Numbered from the stretch's first letter, positions 1 through 8,961 are shown. The stretch: 64,000 bases of DNA from JANXQE01 sp035651635 (GCA_035651635.1 DASRFK010000101.1:1-64000); one strand, 5' to 3'. The notes: a model not told the origin generated them from the letters alone. Numbers and translations are program-made.

Positions 1-498
1 GGCCCGAAGCAGCAAATCGGGGTTTGGGACGCGCTCCTCGGCCGTAAACCCGGCGCAATTGATCATGTCGCCGCGATACGCCGGTAAGCTTACTCCGCCG
101 CGGATTTCAGGGTCCGCCGTGCGCGGCTTGGCATATTGACCGGCGAAACGGCCAATGCGAATGACTCGCTTTTTGCCGCCCTGCACCAGGACCAGGCTCA
201 TTTGGAGCAGGATCTTGAGTTTGCTCGCGATGGCGGATGATTCGCAGTCGGCGAAGTTCTCCGAACAATCGCCGCCTTGAAGCAAAAAGCGCTCGCCGCG
301 GGTCGCAGCCGCCAGCTGTTGCTTCAGGTTCTCAATTTCCCAACTAGTCACCAACGGGGGCAGCCTGGCCAAATCCTTCAGGACCTGCTGCAACTTTGCG
401 TGGTCAGGATAAACCGGCTGCTGGGCCGCCGGGTGGGCCTGCCAGGAATCAGGGGTCCAAGTCGGCCGTGCGGCACAGTTCGGTGTCGTCTGCTGCAT
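1..498 (-). CDS. Class II 3-deoxy-7-phosphoheptulonate (DAHP) synthase, N-terminal part, cut by window edge
   Basis: Reading the minus strand from the ATG at 498 gives 166 codons without a stop up to base 1. The translation has the class II DAHP synthase signature: an early WTPDSW segment, then PPLVTSWEIE, FLLQGGDCSENF, KLKILLQMSLVL, then RFAGQYAKPR and LPAYRGDMIN in family order. The enzyme condenses phosphoenolpyruvate and erythrose 4-phosphate in the first step of aromatic amino acid synthesis. The GGDC cysteine is the usual metal ligand. The upstream ATG near 511 is in another frame and hits a stop, so 498 is the best start. About 60 percent of the protein lies outside the window. Confidence 0.93.
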   Translation of the reverse strand, partial: MQQTTPNCAARPTWTPDSWQAHPAAQQPVYPDHAKLQQVLKDLARLPPLVTSWEIENLKQQLAAATRGERFLLQGGDCSENFADCESSAIASKLKILLQMSLVLVQGGKKRVIRIGRFAGQYAKPRTADPEIRGGVSLPAYRGDMINCAGFTAEERVPNPDLLLRA

Positions 499-745
499 TC
501 GAAGTGCTCATCTTGCCGGTTTTAGGTTTGAAGTAAAGATTGCTCATTTCCTTAGGTAGATCGTGATGTGGACGGTAAAATCGGTAAAATCAGAAACCCT
601 AGCTCAGGCAGGCCCTCGGCCGGTTGCCTTCACTGCCTCAAAACGAGACAGTGGCGACGGCTCTGTTGTCGGTTTGATGCAGCCCTGAGACTCCTGGAGC
701 ATCGGAACAGATGTTGCTGTCTAAACATCGGTTTTAGCCAGGTAA
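499..745. other. Intergenic stretch, nothing recognised
   Basis: This gap separates the divergent DAHP synthase gene from the prepilin remnant and response regulator. I see no convincing gene, RNA or repeat in it; the promoters of both neighbours should lie here. Confidence 0.4.
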
Positions 746-946
746 ATGACCAGCACGTGCAGTTCAGCACGGCCTGAGCCAGGCCGCGACCGCGCTTTTG
801 CGCTCATTGAAGCTATGGTGAGTGTGGGAGTGATCGGTGTCCTTTCGATTTCGGTCCAAGCCGAGTCCACGAGGTGGCTTCCTGGAGACAAATGTAGCCA
901 TGCGAACACGCACCAGGTTCAATTTGTTATTGCTGTCCAAGAGTAA
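746..946 (+). pseudogene. Remnant of a type IV prepilin-like protein (N-terminal segment only)
   Basis: Translation from 746 gives 66 residues. Residues 18-37 read AFALIEAMVSVGVIGVLSIS, which is close to the conserved prepilin cleavage/methylation segment (G-FTLIE followed by a hydrophobic helix). The expected glycine before the cleavage site is Ala here, and the homology stops after about 20 residues, where the frame runs into unrelated sequence and ends. The segment overlaps the start region of the downstream response regulator gene in another frame. I interpret it as a decayed pilin gene; a chance resemblance cannot be fully excluded. Confidence 0.45.
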
Positions 947-2255
947 ACAACTCGGGCCAAAGTGCCTGCTGTTGCTCTGGTTAAGCGGTACTGGAGTAGG
1001 CTACGCCGGCGAACCGTCTGCCGCCGCACCGGCCCAGCGGTCTGTGATCGGGACCAATGCCTCGCAAACTGTTGAAGCCGGAGCCGCTGCCATCAGGGCA
1101 GCAGTCAAAGCGCAGGCCAGTGAGCTGTCACAGTCGGTCGAATCCATAGAAACCGGCTCGGCCCATGGCTTGAAAGCCATCGTCTTGTGGAAGCTGGTGA
1201 TCGGTTGCGGGATCGGTTTGCTCGCGCTGGTTGCGTTGAGCAATTGGCACCGTTGGCGGGTCCGGCACTCCTCCAAAGGGCAGAGCGCGCGCAGGGTTCC
1301 GAAAGATCCGATCATGGCAGAATTGGCCAGGGCAATGCAGCCGGATGTTCAACTGCGGGCGGCCGTTACTGTCGAAAACAAGTCGAGCGGCCTGCCGTAC
1401 GCTATGGTGCCGCCGGCGCAGACTGGCAGTGAGCCGTCACCCGTGATGCCACGTCCCGACCCGAGCGTGTTTCCTATCAATGAAGCCGTGACCTCGCTCG
1501 CGGCGGCCTTCCACAAAATGAACCGAGCGAGCGAGGAAGTTGAACGGCTCAATTTGCTTGGGGAATTACTGACCCAAGTGAAGTCGCTAAAAGAAGCCTC
1601 CGGCCTGGCGCAGATGCGATCGATCTGGCTGGTGAGCACCGGCTTGCTGGGGCTGCTCAAGCAATTCTCGATTCAGCCGGCCAACATGACCGGCTCGGCC
1701 TTGCGCACGGTCGCCGTCGCGATTGACTTATTGGAGACCCTGGCCAAACAAACTGTCCGCGCCGATCAGGCGATCGATCCTGCAATTCGGCTTTTGGCAG
1801 TTGACGATGACGCCGTGAGCCGTCAAACGATTGCGGTGGCCTTGAAGAAGATATTCGATGAACCGGATATGGCTTGCGACGGGCCCGGCGCGCTGGCCTT
1901 GGCCCACCAGCGCTCGTATGATGTGATCTTCCTCGATATCGAGATGCCCGGAATGGACGGCTTCGAGTTGTGCGCAAAAATCCGCCAAACGCAATACAAT
2001 CGGACAACGCCAATTGTATTTGTGACCAACCATCACGATTTTGAGTCACGGGCCAAATCAGCGCTGGTCGGAGCGCACGAGCTGATCGCCAAACCGTTTC
2101 TGGCCTTCGAGATCGCTCTGAAAGCCCTCACGCTTATTTTAAGAGCGCGCCGGGAGAGCGAAACCAGGGGAATCCTGGGCCAGTCAAAAGAGGTCCGGGA
2201 GCGAGCTGTTGGCACCGGGCCAATTCGGACGTCTTTTTGCCCGGGCATCTCCTGA
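900..2255 (+). CDS. Membrane-anchored response regulator with C-terminal receiver domain
   Basis: From the ATG at 900 the protein has 451 residues. It starts with a basic stretch and a hydrophobic signal-like segment (LLLLWLSG), and has a second clear membrane helix at about residues 94-114. The middle is low-complexity and helical. The C-terminal 130 residues form a CheY-like receiver: acidic pocket VDDDA near residue 303, phospho-acceptor Asp346 in FLDIEMPGMDGFE, a conserved Thr/Ser step in VFVTN and the Lys of AKPF. No kinase, HTH or other output domain follows. A longer start at 837 is possible but would add residues with no signal character. A receiver at the end of a membrane protein suggests a scaffold or phosphate-relay role rather than DNA binding (inference). 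Confidence 0.8.
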   Translation: MRTRTRFNLLLLSKSKQLGPKCLLLLWLSGTGVGYAGEPSAAAPAQRSVIGTNASQTVEAGAAAIRAAVKAQASELSQSVESIETGSAHGLKAIVLWKLVIGCGIGLLALVALSNWHRWRVRHSSKGQSARRVPKDPIMAELARAMQPDVQLRAAVTVENKSSGLPYAMVPPAQTGSEPSPVMPRPDPSVFPINEAVTSLAAAFHKMNRASEEVERLNLLGELLTQVKSLKEASGLAQMRSIWLVSTGLLGLLKQFSIQPANMTGSALRTVAVAIDLLETLAKQTVRADQAIDPAIRLLAVDDDAVSRQTIAVALKKIFDEPDMACDGPGALALAHQRSYDVIFLDIEMPGMDGFELCAKIRQTQYNRTTPIVFVTNHHDFESRAKSALVGAHELIAKPFLAFEIALKALTLILRARRESETRGILGQSKEVRERAVGTGPIRTSFCPGIS

Positions 2256-2445
2256 GCTGGTCGCGGTTCGCCTCGAAGGAAACGGCTGTGCCTGCTTGGA
2301 AAAGTGGGTAACCGTCACTGATGGCATTACGCCGCCGGTTTGATCTTGATTGCAACCAAAGTGCTGCTCAGGACCGGACCCGCGCCTCGACCACTTACCA
2401 TTTCCTATTGAACGTCGCGGGTCTGACTCTCGCAATGCTCGCTGT

Positions 2446-4212
2446 TCAACCAAAGTACCGATGATCGATTGCGGGGAAGATCTCGTCCTGCGATTCGATT
2501 TGGGCGAGCCAGCTTTCGTCGAGCCGCGATTCGAGCAACTGTTCGTAAAGTTCGTTAAACCGCTGCAAGTGCTCGGTGACTCGTTTGCGCGCGTACTCGG
2601 GGCTGGTCCCCGTGCGCAGGATAAACGGCCAATCACTGGCTTGTGCCAGTAACAATTCTCGCGCGGCCTGGCGCAAGGCGCGTTGACGCAAAGCCTCGGT
2701 CTGTGGCGCGAATGCGGCGGCAACTTCAACCGAACTTGGCGCCCCCTGCTCCCCCTCTCCTGGGGGAGAGGGCTGGGGTGAGGGCGAGCCGCTTGTCCCA
2801 CGGTCATGGAGAGCCTGCCTTGGGGATAACAGCGAGGGCGTCTCCCGGCTTGAGGAGGCACCTTTGGACTTAGCATCTGGGCCTGCTAGCGACGGTTGGA
2901 ATCGTTGTACCAACTCGGTCATGCGCTCCTGCGCCACTCGCAAGTGCGGGTAAATCCACTCGTTCGTCTCATTGAGCCACATGCCCCAGTACCCTTGCTC
3001 ACCCCAGCTTGAGGGCGCCGGCGAGGCAACCTGGTGCGTCCGATGCTGGCGCAAAAATGCCCCGGGGGTTGTCAACCGAAAGGTTTGCTGGTCGAAATAG
3101 GCTTTGCGGACGAAATAATTCAGAAACTCGAGACCTTCGTACCACCAATGGCCGAAGAGTTCGGCGTCATACGGGCAGAGCAGGATCGGAGGTGAATCCA
3201 TGATTTGGGTCAACCGGCCAATCTGCTCGATGCGGGCCGCCAAAAAATGCCCGGCATGCTCGTCGGCCCGGGCCAGGGCCATTTGGGGTTGATAGACCGC
3301 CTTCCCGGGATTGGAGCCGGTGATTCGGTGGTACTTGATTCCGGTGAAGCTGCGCTGTTCCGGCGCCGCCAAGTATGGCCTGAGGTAATCCAGATCCAAA
3401 TCGAAACCAATGTCCCGGTAAAAATCGCGATACCACGGATCCCCAGGGTATCCTTCGTCCCGGCTCCAAACCTGTTTGGCGGACGCGAGATCCCGCCCAA
3501 AAACCGCCAATCCGTTCGGAGTTACGATCGGCGCAAATATGCCGTAGCGAGGAGGTGGGTGCGCCTGGAGCACTCCGTGCGTGTCGAGAACGAACCAGCG
3601 CAATCCCGCTTCGCACAGGGGTGTTTCAAGCTCGGGAACATAGGCGCATTCGGGCAGCCAGATGCCTTGAGGATCTCGGCCGAAACACGAGCGGTAGTGG
3701 TCCCGCGCCACAAGCACTTGCGCCCGTACTGATGGCGGATGCTCGGCCAGCAACGGTAATAAGGCGTGAGTCGCCGAGCAAGTGGCTATCTCGATCAATC
3801 CTTTGTCCTGCAGCTGAGCAAAGCGCGCGATCAGATTTCCCCCGCAGGCATCGTAATACTCCCGAATCCCGCGAAATCGCTCCAGGTACGCAATTGCCAA
3901 TTGGTGCAAAGGCTTCTCCCAAAGCGTGCGATGGGTCTCCTTATCCGCCAGCTCAATCAGGTCGTGCAAGTGTCGTCGATAACGCGACTGCAGCAGCGGA
4001 TCCAGCAGCATCGAGCACAGCGTGGGACTGAAGGTCAGTGTAATGGGGGCTTGCATGCCATCCTTTGACCAGCCCTCCAACACCCGCAGCAACGGCAAGT
4101 ACGTTTCAGTGATGGCTTCGAACAGCCAGTTCTCTTCGAGAAATCTCGGGTGCTCCGGATGGCGAACAAACGGCAAATGCGCGTGCAGGATAAGTGAAAG
4201 ATAACCTTGCAT
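2446..4212 (-). CDS. GH57 family 1,4-alpha-glucan branching enzyme (DUF1957 type)
   Basis: The 588-residue protein begins with the GH57 signature LILHAHLPFVRHP. The probable nucleophile is Glu188 in GIWLPECAY and the acid/base Asp349 in YDAELFGHWWYEG, both in the contexts known for GH57 branching enzymes, which make alpha-1,6 branches in glycogen in the cytoplasm. The C-terminal helical part (LRQRALRQAARELLLAQASDWPFI and the final helices) is also typical. Between about residues 427 and 500 there is a low-complexity linker that contains a translated hairpin repeat (see 2741-2790). The gene lies 131 bases downstream of the DUF4912 gene on the same strand, a common neighbour of GH57 enzymes. 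Confidence 0.92.
   Translation of the reverse strand: MQGYLSLILHAHLPFVRHPEHPRFLEENWLFEAITETYLPLLRVLEGWSKDGMQAPITLTFSPTLCSMLLDPLLQSRYRRHLHDLIELADKETHRTLWEKPLHQLAIAYLERFRGIREYYDACGGNLIARFAQLQDKGLIEIATCSATHALLPLLAEHPPSVRAQVLVARDHYRSCFGRDPQGIWLPECAYVPELETPLCEAGLRWFVLDTHGVLQAHPPPRYGIFAPIVTPNGLAVFGRDLASAKQVWSRDEGYPGDPWYRDFYRDIGFDLDLDYLRPYLAAPEQRSFTGIKYHRITGSNPGKAVYQPQMALARADEHAGHFLAARIEQIGRLTQIMDSPPILLCPYDAELFGHWWYEGLEFLNYFVRKAYFDQQTFRLTTPGAFLRQHRTHQVASPAPSSWGEQGYWGMWLNETNEWIYPHLRVAQERMTELVQRFQPSLAGPDAKSKGASSSRETPSLLSPRQALHDRGTSGSPSPQPSPPGEGEQGAPSSVEVAAAFAPQTEALRQRALRQAARELLLAQASDWPFILRTGTSPEYARKRVTEHLQRFNELYEQLLESRLDESWLAQIESQDEIFPAIDHRYFG
2741..2790. repeat. GC-rich hairpin repeat inside the GH57 coding sequence
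   Basis: The stretch contains a perfect 8-base stem, CCCTCTCC (2753-2760) and GGAGAGGG (2765-2772), with a TGGG loop. It is read in frame by the branching enzyme as SPQPSPPGEGEQGAP, a translation typical of a short intergenic repeat that has entered a gene. The surrounding residues are poorly conserved linker, so the insertion is probably tolerated. Confidence 0.7.
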
Positions 4213-4343
4213 TGCAGGTCAACCCATCATTCGCATCGTGGCGCGCGCTCGGCGCGCGGACTTCCCAGTCCGCAGTGATTTCCAAATTGGATCTGGCCCA
4301 GGGGCAATGTCCGGCAGCCGGTACTCGGTCGATGCCGCGGGCA

Positions 4344-5870
4344 TTAACCCACATTCTCCACTGTCGGTGCTTTGAGCGCCGGGTTCGGCGGTAGTGCCGC
4401 GGTGCCGGGCGAGTAAAGGGTCTCCCGCGAGAATTCGAGTGTGGCTGCGCGTTCCTCGCCGCTGATCGATTGCGCCACGAGCGGCAGTTCGTATTTCCCA
4501 TCGGGAAGCGCAAATCGATAGCTGAAGGTACCGTCCGGCCGCAGCGCAATCGGCCGGCCGCCAACGGTCACTTTTGAATCGGGCTGGGTTGCCCCATAAA
4601 TCACCAGTTCGGCATTCACATTGAACCAGAATCCTCGCTGATGGGGAGCAGCCTCCCTAACAAGCTCGGCACTGGAAACCCCTGAGGACACTCCGGCAAT
4701 CGATCTGGACGAAATCTCGCCGGGGACATCCTGTCTTTCAGCTCGAATTCCGCGAAGCAACTCCGCAATGCCTTCGGACGCAAAGGATTCGTTTCGGACC
4801 ACGGTCCAACCGATGAGCTCGGCGAGAGCGCGTTCCTGCGCGGCAGACCACGGTTGCCCGAGGTGCGCCAGCACTTCGTCAGCCGTAATGTTCGATTCCT
4901 CGAATATCTCCAGCAACTCCCCGAGGCTCGTGAGCGTATGTTCTTCCCCGAAAAATTCTGGCGGCCTCGGCGAGGCTTTGCCAGCAGGCGCTTTGGCTCC
5001 GGTCTCTTCGTTCGAACCGCCGCTGTGCAACGGCTTGGGAAGCGGAAACGCAGACATTCGACGCGCAGCAGTCGCGCCCCCGGATCCCAACAAAGCCGGA
5101 ACTGGCTCGCCACTCGGTTCCCGCCGGGTCGTACCACCAGATACGCGCACCTCATCACCGAAGGATAGCGTTTTGAACCGAACCGGTTCGGCTGCCGGCT
5201 GGGGTGAAAAAATTGCCGCTGTTTCTGCAGCGGCGAGCGTTCGCCACGAGCCCTCGGACGGATAATACCCTAGCTCGGCCACAAATCGTCTGGCGCCGGG
5301 TGCATCCACCTGAAGGAACGAATGGTGAGCCGTCCCAAGCACCTGAACTTCAGAAATAACTGGACCGGAGAGGCTTTCCCGATGCACGCGCAGTCTGAGG
5401 TTATCCTGCTGCCGTTGCTCGGCTGTCAGATCCCAATGCGCATACAGGCTCCTGGGATCACGCGCCGTCAGCAGAAGCCGGCCCGTCCCGTAGGATTCGG
5501 GCAATCCGTGCTGCGGGACTCCAGTTCGGGCTGGCTCGTGGGGAGGGGCCGTAAATCTGCTGACGGGTCCAGCGCGCGTGGCAGTTTTGTTCTCGTCGCC
5601 TTCCAGAAGAATGGCCGGAAACATGGACCGTTCAACACTCGGTTTAGGCTGCGGCTCGGCTGAAGACACGGCTTCCGCGGGTTTTTGGGTGGCTCCGGGA
5701 CTGGTTGATAACCCGAGCGGTATTGACTGCGGTTGAGGCTTTCCCGCTGGGCCGATAGAGGCCGCCTGCTCCTCTCTTTGAGCTTGGCCGATTTGCGGTG
5801 GGCTCGGGCTGTGCTTTTCCGGCTGGACGGGTTGGTTAGGCAGGTTCGCAGCTGGTTTGGCGCGCTTCAT
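4344..5870 (-). CDS. DUF4912 domain protein
   Basis: Starting at the ATG at 5870 gives 508 residues; the longer reading frame up to 6248 would overlap the divergent neighbour and is not used. Residues 1-110 are Pro/Gln-rich and disordered. A DUF4912 domain follows at about 120-235 (GRLLLTARDPRSLYAHWDL, then a beta-rich part ending in YYPSEGSWRTL). The C-terminal 90 residues look like an Ig-like beta domain (NAELVIYGATQPDSKVTVGG). DUF4912 proteins often sit beside GH57 branching enzymes, as here; their function is not established. A role in glycogen handling or carbohydrate binding is inference from context. Confidence 0.85.
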   Translation of the reverse strand: MKRAKPAANLPNQPVQPEKHSPSPPQIGQAQREEQAASIGPAGKPQPQSIPLGLSTSPGATQKPAEAVSSAEPQPKPSVERSMFPAILLEGDENKTATRAGPVSRFTAPPHEPARTGVPQHGLPESYGTGRLLLTARDPRSLYAHWDLTAEQRQQDNLRLRVHRESLSGPVISEVQVLGTAHHSFLQVDAPGARRFVAELGYYPSEGSWRTLAAAETAAIFSPQPAAEPVRFKTLSFGDEVRVSGGTTRREPSGEPVPALLGSGGATAARRMSAFPLPKPLHSGGSNEETGAKAPAGKASPRPPEFFGEEHTLTSLGELLEIFEESNITADEVLAHLGQPWSAAQERALAELIGWTVVRNESFASEGIAELLRGIRAERQDVPGEISSRSIAGVSSGVSSAELVREAAPHQRGFWFNVNAELVIYGATQPDSKVTVGGRPIALRPDGTFSYRFALPDGKYELPLVAQSISGEERAATLEFSRETLYSPGTAALPPNPALKAPTVENVG

Positions 5871-6020
5871 TCGCAAGAGATCTCGTCCGTCGGCGGAGCC
5901 GGGTCGTTCTGATAGCGCAAGAATAAAGCTGGAACACCCCAGGTGCAACGGGTTTTTGCGGCACTTTGCCAATGCATCCTTACCCAAGAATGTTAAATTG
6001 CTCCCCATACCAGTTTCGCT

Positions 6021-7445
6021 ATGACGAACGATCAACCTTACCGTGGACTCCCATCTCTGGCCGGAGTCGCTTCCCTGCGCGAGGCCATGAAAGCCGGGCT
6101 GTCCGTGGAAGAATGCGTCCGCCGCCTTAAAAGGTACCATTACGCATTCAAACGCCTGAACCAAATCTTTACCGCGCGAATCACTGCCGAGCCGCTTTAC
6201 GAGCTCAAGATGGGTTTCAGCCTGCACGCGCATCTGTCCGCCGAGCACGTCTCGGCGCTCCGCAAAAGAGTCGGCGAGATGCGCGAACCGCCATTGGGGC
6301 TGGAAGCCGTGCCTGACCCGGCCCTCGAAATATTGTTCGATGAAATCCTAGCCGCGCCTGCGACAGAAGAGCTCGTCATGGGATTATATCAAAAGGCTCT
6401 GCCGGCACTTAAGGCAGCCCTCGAACGGCATTTGCAACAAACCAATCCCTTGGCCGACCACCCTTCGGTTCGGGTCTGTCGCTATGCCCTGGTAGAACTG
6501 GACGACATGCTGAGGTTCGGGGCGCAAACTTTGAATGCCTTAGTCAGCCCAACGCGCACTCAAAAAATGTCCAACTGGCTGGCGCTCCTCGACGACTGCC
6601 TTGCCGCTGCCGGTCAACTCGATGGCACCGCCGAGCCGGTCAAGAGGCAGCTCGCACGGCAGCATTCCGCCTCCCCTTACCAGTACGATCGGGTGCCCAG
6701 GCGCGACGAACGCTTTCCTGACCCTTACAACATGGGCGTCAATGCCGAGGTATTTCTTTACGATCAGAAATACCCACCCGAGCCCAAAACATTAATGATG
6801 TTCTACAAGCGCCTGCGCGAGATCGACGTGCCCGAGATGATGGCCAGCATCATTACTGAGACACCCGATAAACCGTGGGAGTACTATCGGGATATGACCC
6901 GGCAATTGTGGGACGAGGCGCGCCACGCCATGATGGGCGAGGTAGGTTTCGGAAACCTCGAGATCGATTGGCCGAAAAGGGTCATGGTTAATTACACTTG
7001 GTCCCTGGCCCTCAATACTCAACTCAAACCCATCGAACGCCATGCCGTCCTCTATTTTATCGAGCAAGGTTTGATGCCCAAAACCGGCAAACGCTTCGAG
7101 TGGGAAGTCGGGCGCGCTTCGCATAACCCGCTGGCAGCCCTCTTTCAGGATTATGACTGGGCCGACGAGGTGCTCCACGCGCGAATTGGCAGGGATTGGT
7201 ACCTCAAAGAGTTCAGAGACCCGCAACAGGCCGTTCGGTACGGCGACGAATGTTGGTCGCGCGTGTTGATGAACTGGGAAAACTGGCGTAAAGAAGGATT
7301 AACTCAGCACCGCAACTGGTGGCCGGAACTGTATCTTGACGCCTGCAAACACTGGGGAATCCAACCCGATCCCGCCGTTCTGGCTTACGATACCACCTAC
7401 GAAACTGTGCGTGCGGATCTCAAAGAGCTGACCGGTTCCGCATAG
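6021..7445 (+). CDS. Putative ferritin-like di-iron protein
   Basis: This 474-residue, mostly helical protein has no signal peptide or membrane helix. Two ExxH motifs are visible, Glu299-His302 in WDEARHAMMGE and Glu383-His386 in ADEVLHARIG, with further glutamates at 267/272 and 348 at spacings that fit a four-helix di-iron bundle. The pattern recalls DUF455/ferritin-like proteins. The N-terminal half is helical and unrecognised. The gene is divergent from the DUF4912 gene, and the 150 bases between them probably carry both promoters. Function is unknown: oxidase, hydroxylase or iron storage are all possible. Confidence 0.7.
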   Translation: MTNDQPYRGLPSLAGVASLREAMKAGLSVEECVRRLKRYHYAFKRLNQIFTARITAEPLYELKMGFSLHAHLSAEHVSALRKRVGEMREPPLGLEAVPDPALEILFDEILAAPATEELVMGLYQKALPALKAALERHLQQTNPLADHPSVRVCRYALVELDDMLRFGAQTLNALVSPTRTQKMSNWLALLDDCLAAAGQLDGTAEPVKRQLARQHSASPYQYDRVPRRDERFPDPYNMGVNAEVFLYDQKYPPEPKTLMMFYKRLREIDVPEMMASIITETPDKPWEYYRDMTRQLWDEARHAMMGEVGFGNLEIDWPKRVMVNYTWSLALNTQLKPIERHAVLYFIEQGLMPKTGKRFEWEVGRASHNPLAALFQDYDWADEVLHARIGRDWYLKEFRDPQQAVRYGDECWSRVLMNWENWRKEGLTQHRNWWPELYLDACKHWGIQPDPAVLAYDTTYETVRADLKELTGSA

Positions 7446-7523
7446 CATCCCCGCGCGGCCCGCGCGCCAACGGTTTTGACTGATGCAGAAGTTGCGCACG
7501 GATTGCGGTAGGGTTTTCTACCT

Positions 7524-7550
7524 CTCCTCCCCAGGGTCCCAGGGGAGGAG
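7524..7550. repeat. GC-rich hairpin repeat
   Basis: A perfect 9-base stem, CTCCTCCCC (7524-7532) and GGGGAGGAG (7542-7550), lies between two same-strand genes. Flanking bases continue the CT-rich/GA-rich asymmetry. It resembles the hairpin inside the GH57 gene at 2741-2790. It may also attenuate readthrough, but no T run follows. Confidence 0.6.
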
Positions 7551-7641
7551 GAGGTTGGGGAGAGGAGGCCTTCGCAGATCAGGCCAGGGCTACCGGATAA
7601 AGACCGAAAACTTTTACAAGCCTTTTCACAGGAATTGTGCC

Positions 7642-8844
7642 ATGGTAAGCAACCATAATCCTATGAATGCCACGAACTTCAGCCGTCGCGCCTTTCTCAG
7701 TCGCACCCTCGCCCTCGCGGCCGGAACTCCCCTCGCTCTCGATTGGGCCGCCCGGTCCTTGTCGGCGGCTGAACCGACCCCCAAAATTCCCGCTTCTCGT
7801 CGCGGCGAAGCCAAAGTCGCCATCGTCTCCTGTCGCGGATATGGGCCGGAAGTCAAAACCGCGCTGGCGGAGAGCTTCGACCTGCTCGGCGGGATCGGCT
7901 CGTTGGTGAAAGACAAAACCGTTACGGTAAAGCTCAATCTCACGGGCACCGACTTCACTCCTTTTCTAAATCGGCCGGTGGGGGAGACTTTCATGACGCA
8001 CTATTCGACCGCGATGGCTCTCACGTCCCTCTTGTTTGGCGCCGGTGCTCGCAGAGTCCGTTTTGTCGAGTCGACCACCAGCCGCTCGCCATTGGCCTCC
8101 ACCCTCGATTTGGCCGACTGGGATATCAAAGCGCTGCAGGCGCTCGGTCCGGTGGAATTCGAGAACACCCGCAACCTCGGACTGGGTAAAGACTACGCCC
8201 ATTTACCCGTCCCTTCCGGGGGTTATATGTTTTCGTCGTTCAATTTCAATCATTCCTACAACGACACCGACGTGCTGGTCTCGTTATGCAAGCTCAAGAT
8301 GCACATCACCGCGGGCATCACCCTTTCGATGAAGAACCTGTTCGGGATCACGCCTAATTCGCTCTACGGCAGCGAGGCTGGCAGCGAGGAGGCCCTCGAA
8401 GGCCGCGGCGTGCTGCATAGCCCTGTCGGCCTTGAAAAGATAAAACTCCCTGGACTCAAGCCTGGCATCACCTCGGTCGACGCTTCCTGGCGCGTGCCCA
8501 GAATTGTGGCCGACATCTGCTCGGCCCGGCCCATTCACCTGTCGATTATCGATGGTATTACCGCCATGAACGGCGGCGAAGGCCCATGGTGCCGCGAGGC
8601 TGTCCCGATAAAATTCACTTCGCCGGGAGTGATCGTTGCCGGGCTCAATCCGGTCTCGACCGATGCCGTCGGCGCCGCCGTTATGGGCTTTGAGAACCCG
8701 CGCGCCACACGCGGCACCAAGCCTTTCGAATCGTGCGATAACCACATCCTGCTGGCTGAACAAGCCGGCGTTGGGATCGCCGACCTGTCCCAAATCGACC
8801 TTCGGGGCCTCTCCATTGCCAAAGCGCGTTACCCCTACTCCTGA
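7642..8844 (+). CDS. DUF362 domain protein with Tat signal
   Basis: The ATG at 7642 (400 residues) follows an AGGAA ribosome site 8 bases upstream; a frame upstream to 7483 runs through a repeat and is not used. The N-terminus has a twin-arginine signal, FSRRAFLSRTLALAAG, followed by a cut site near LSAAEP. The body matches DUF362: VKLNLTG, CKLKMH, MKNLFGI, then IVDGITAMNGGEGP-like sequence, VPI...PGVIVAGLNPVSTDAVGAAVMG. DUF362 proteins are periplasmic when Tat-exported; some relatives carry iron-sulfur clusters but no 4Fe-4S motif is visible here. Its substrate is unknown. Confidence 0.9.
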   Translation: MVSNHNPMNATNFSRRAFLSRTLALAAGTPLALDWAARSLSAAEPTPKIPASRRGEAKVAIVSCRGYGPEVKTALAESFDLLGGIGSLVKDKTVTVKLNLTGTDFTPFLNRPVGETFMTHYSTAMALTSLLFGAGARRVRFVESTTSRSPLASTLDLADWDIKALQALGPVEFENTRNLGLGKDYAHLPVPSGGYMFSSFNFNHSYNDTDVLVSLCKLKMHITAGITLSMKNLFGITPNSLYGSEAGSEEALEGRGVLHSPVGLEKIKLPGLKPGITSVDASWRVPRIVADICSARPIHLSIIDGITAMNGGEGPWCREAVPIKFTSPGVIVAGLNPVSTDAVGAAVMGFENPRATRGTKPFESCDNHILLAEQAGVGIADLSQIDLRGLSIAKARYPYS

Positions 8845-8854
8845 GCCCGCTCAG

Positions 8855-8961
8855 CGGTTCGGAGTCCCGGCTTGAGCCGGAGCGTCAATCGAACTCGCAT
8901 GACGTTGAATTGGGGCGTGAGCTCAGTTCCCTGCTGCACCGCCTGAAGTCGGGACTCCAAA
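8855..8961. repeat. Dispersed imperfect inverted repeat, copy 1
   Basis: The left arm reads GGTTCGGAGTCCCGGCTTGA and the right arm CCGCCTGAAGTCGGGACTCC, so the ends are inverted relatives of each other. Three similar elements occur at 22110-22186, 36332-36423 and 49186-49293. It fills most of the 262-base gap between the DUF362 gene and the cytochrome operon. Confidence 0.65.

Noticed and set aside
568..777. 69-codon plus-strand frame
   Set aside because: Unusual Cys/Arg composition, no homology pattern, and it overlaps the better prepilin remnant.
2184..2876. 230-codon minus-strand frame overlapping the end of the GH57 gene
   Set aside because: It is in another frame of the same strand as the branching enzyme, whose conserved C-terminus covers it.
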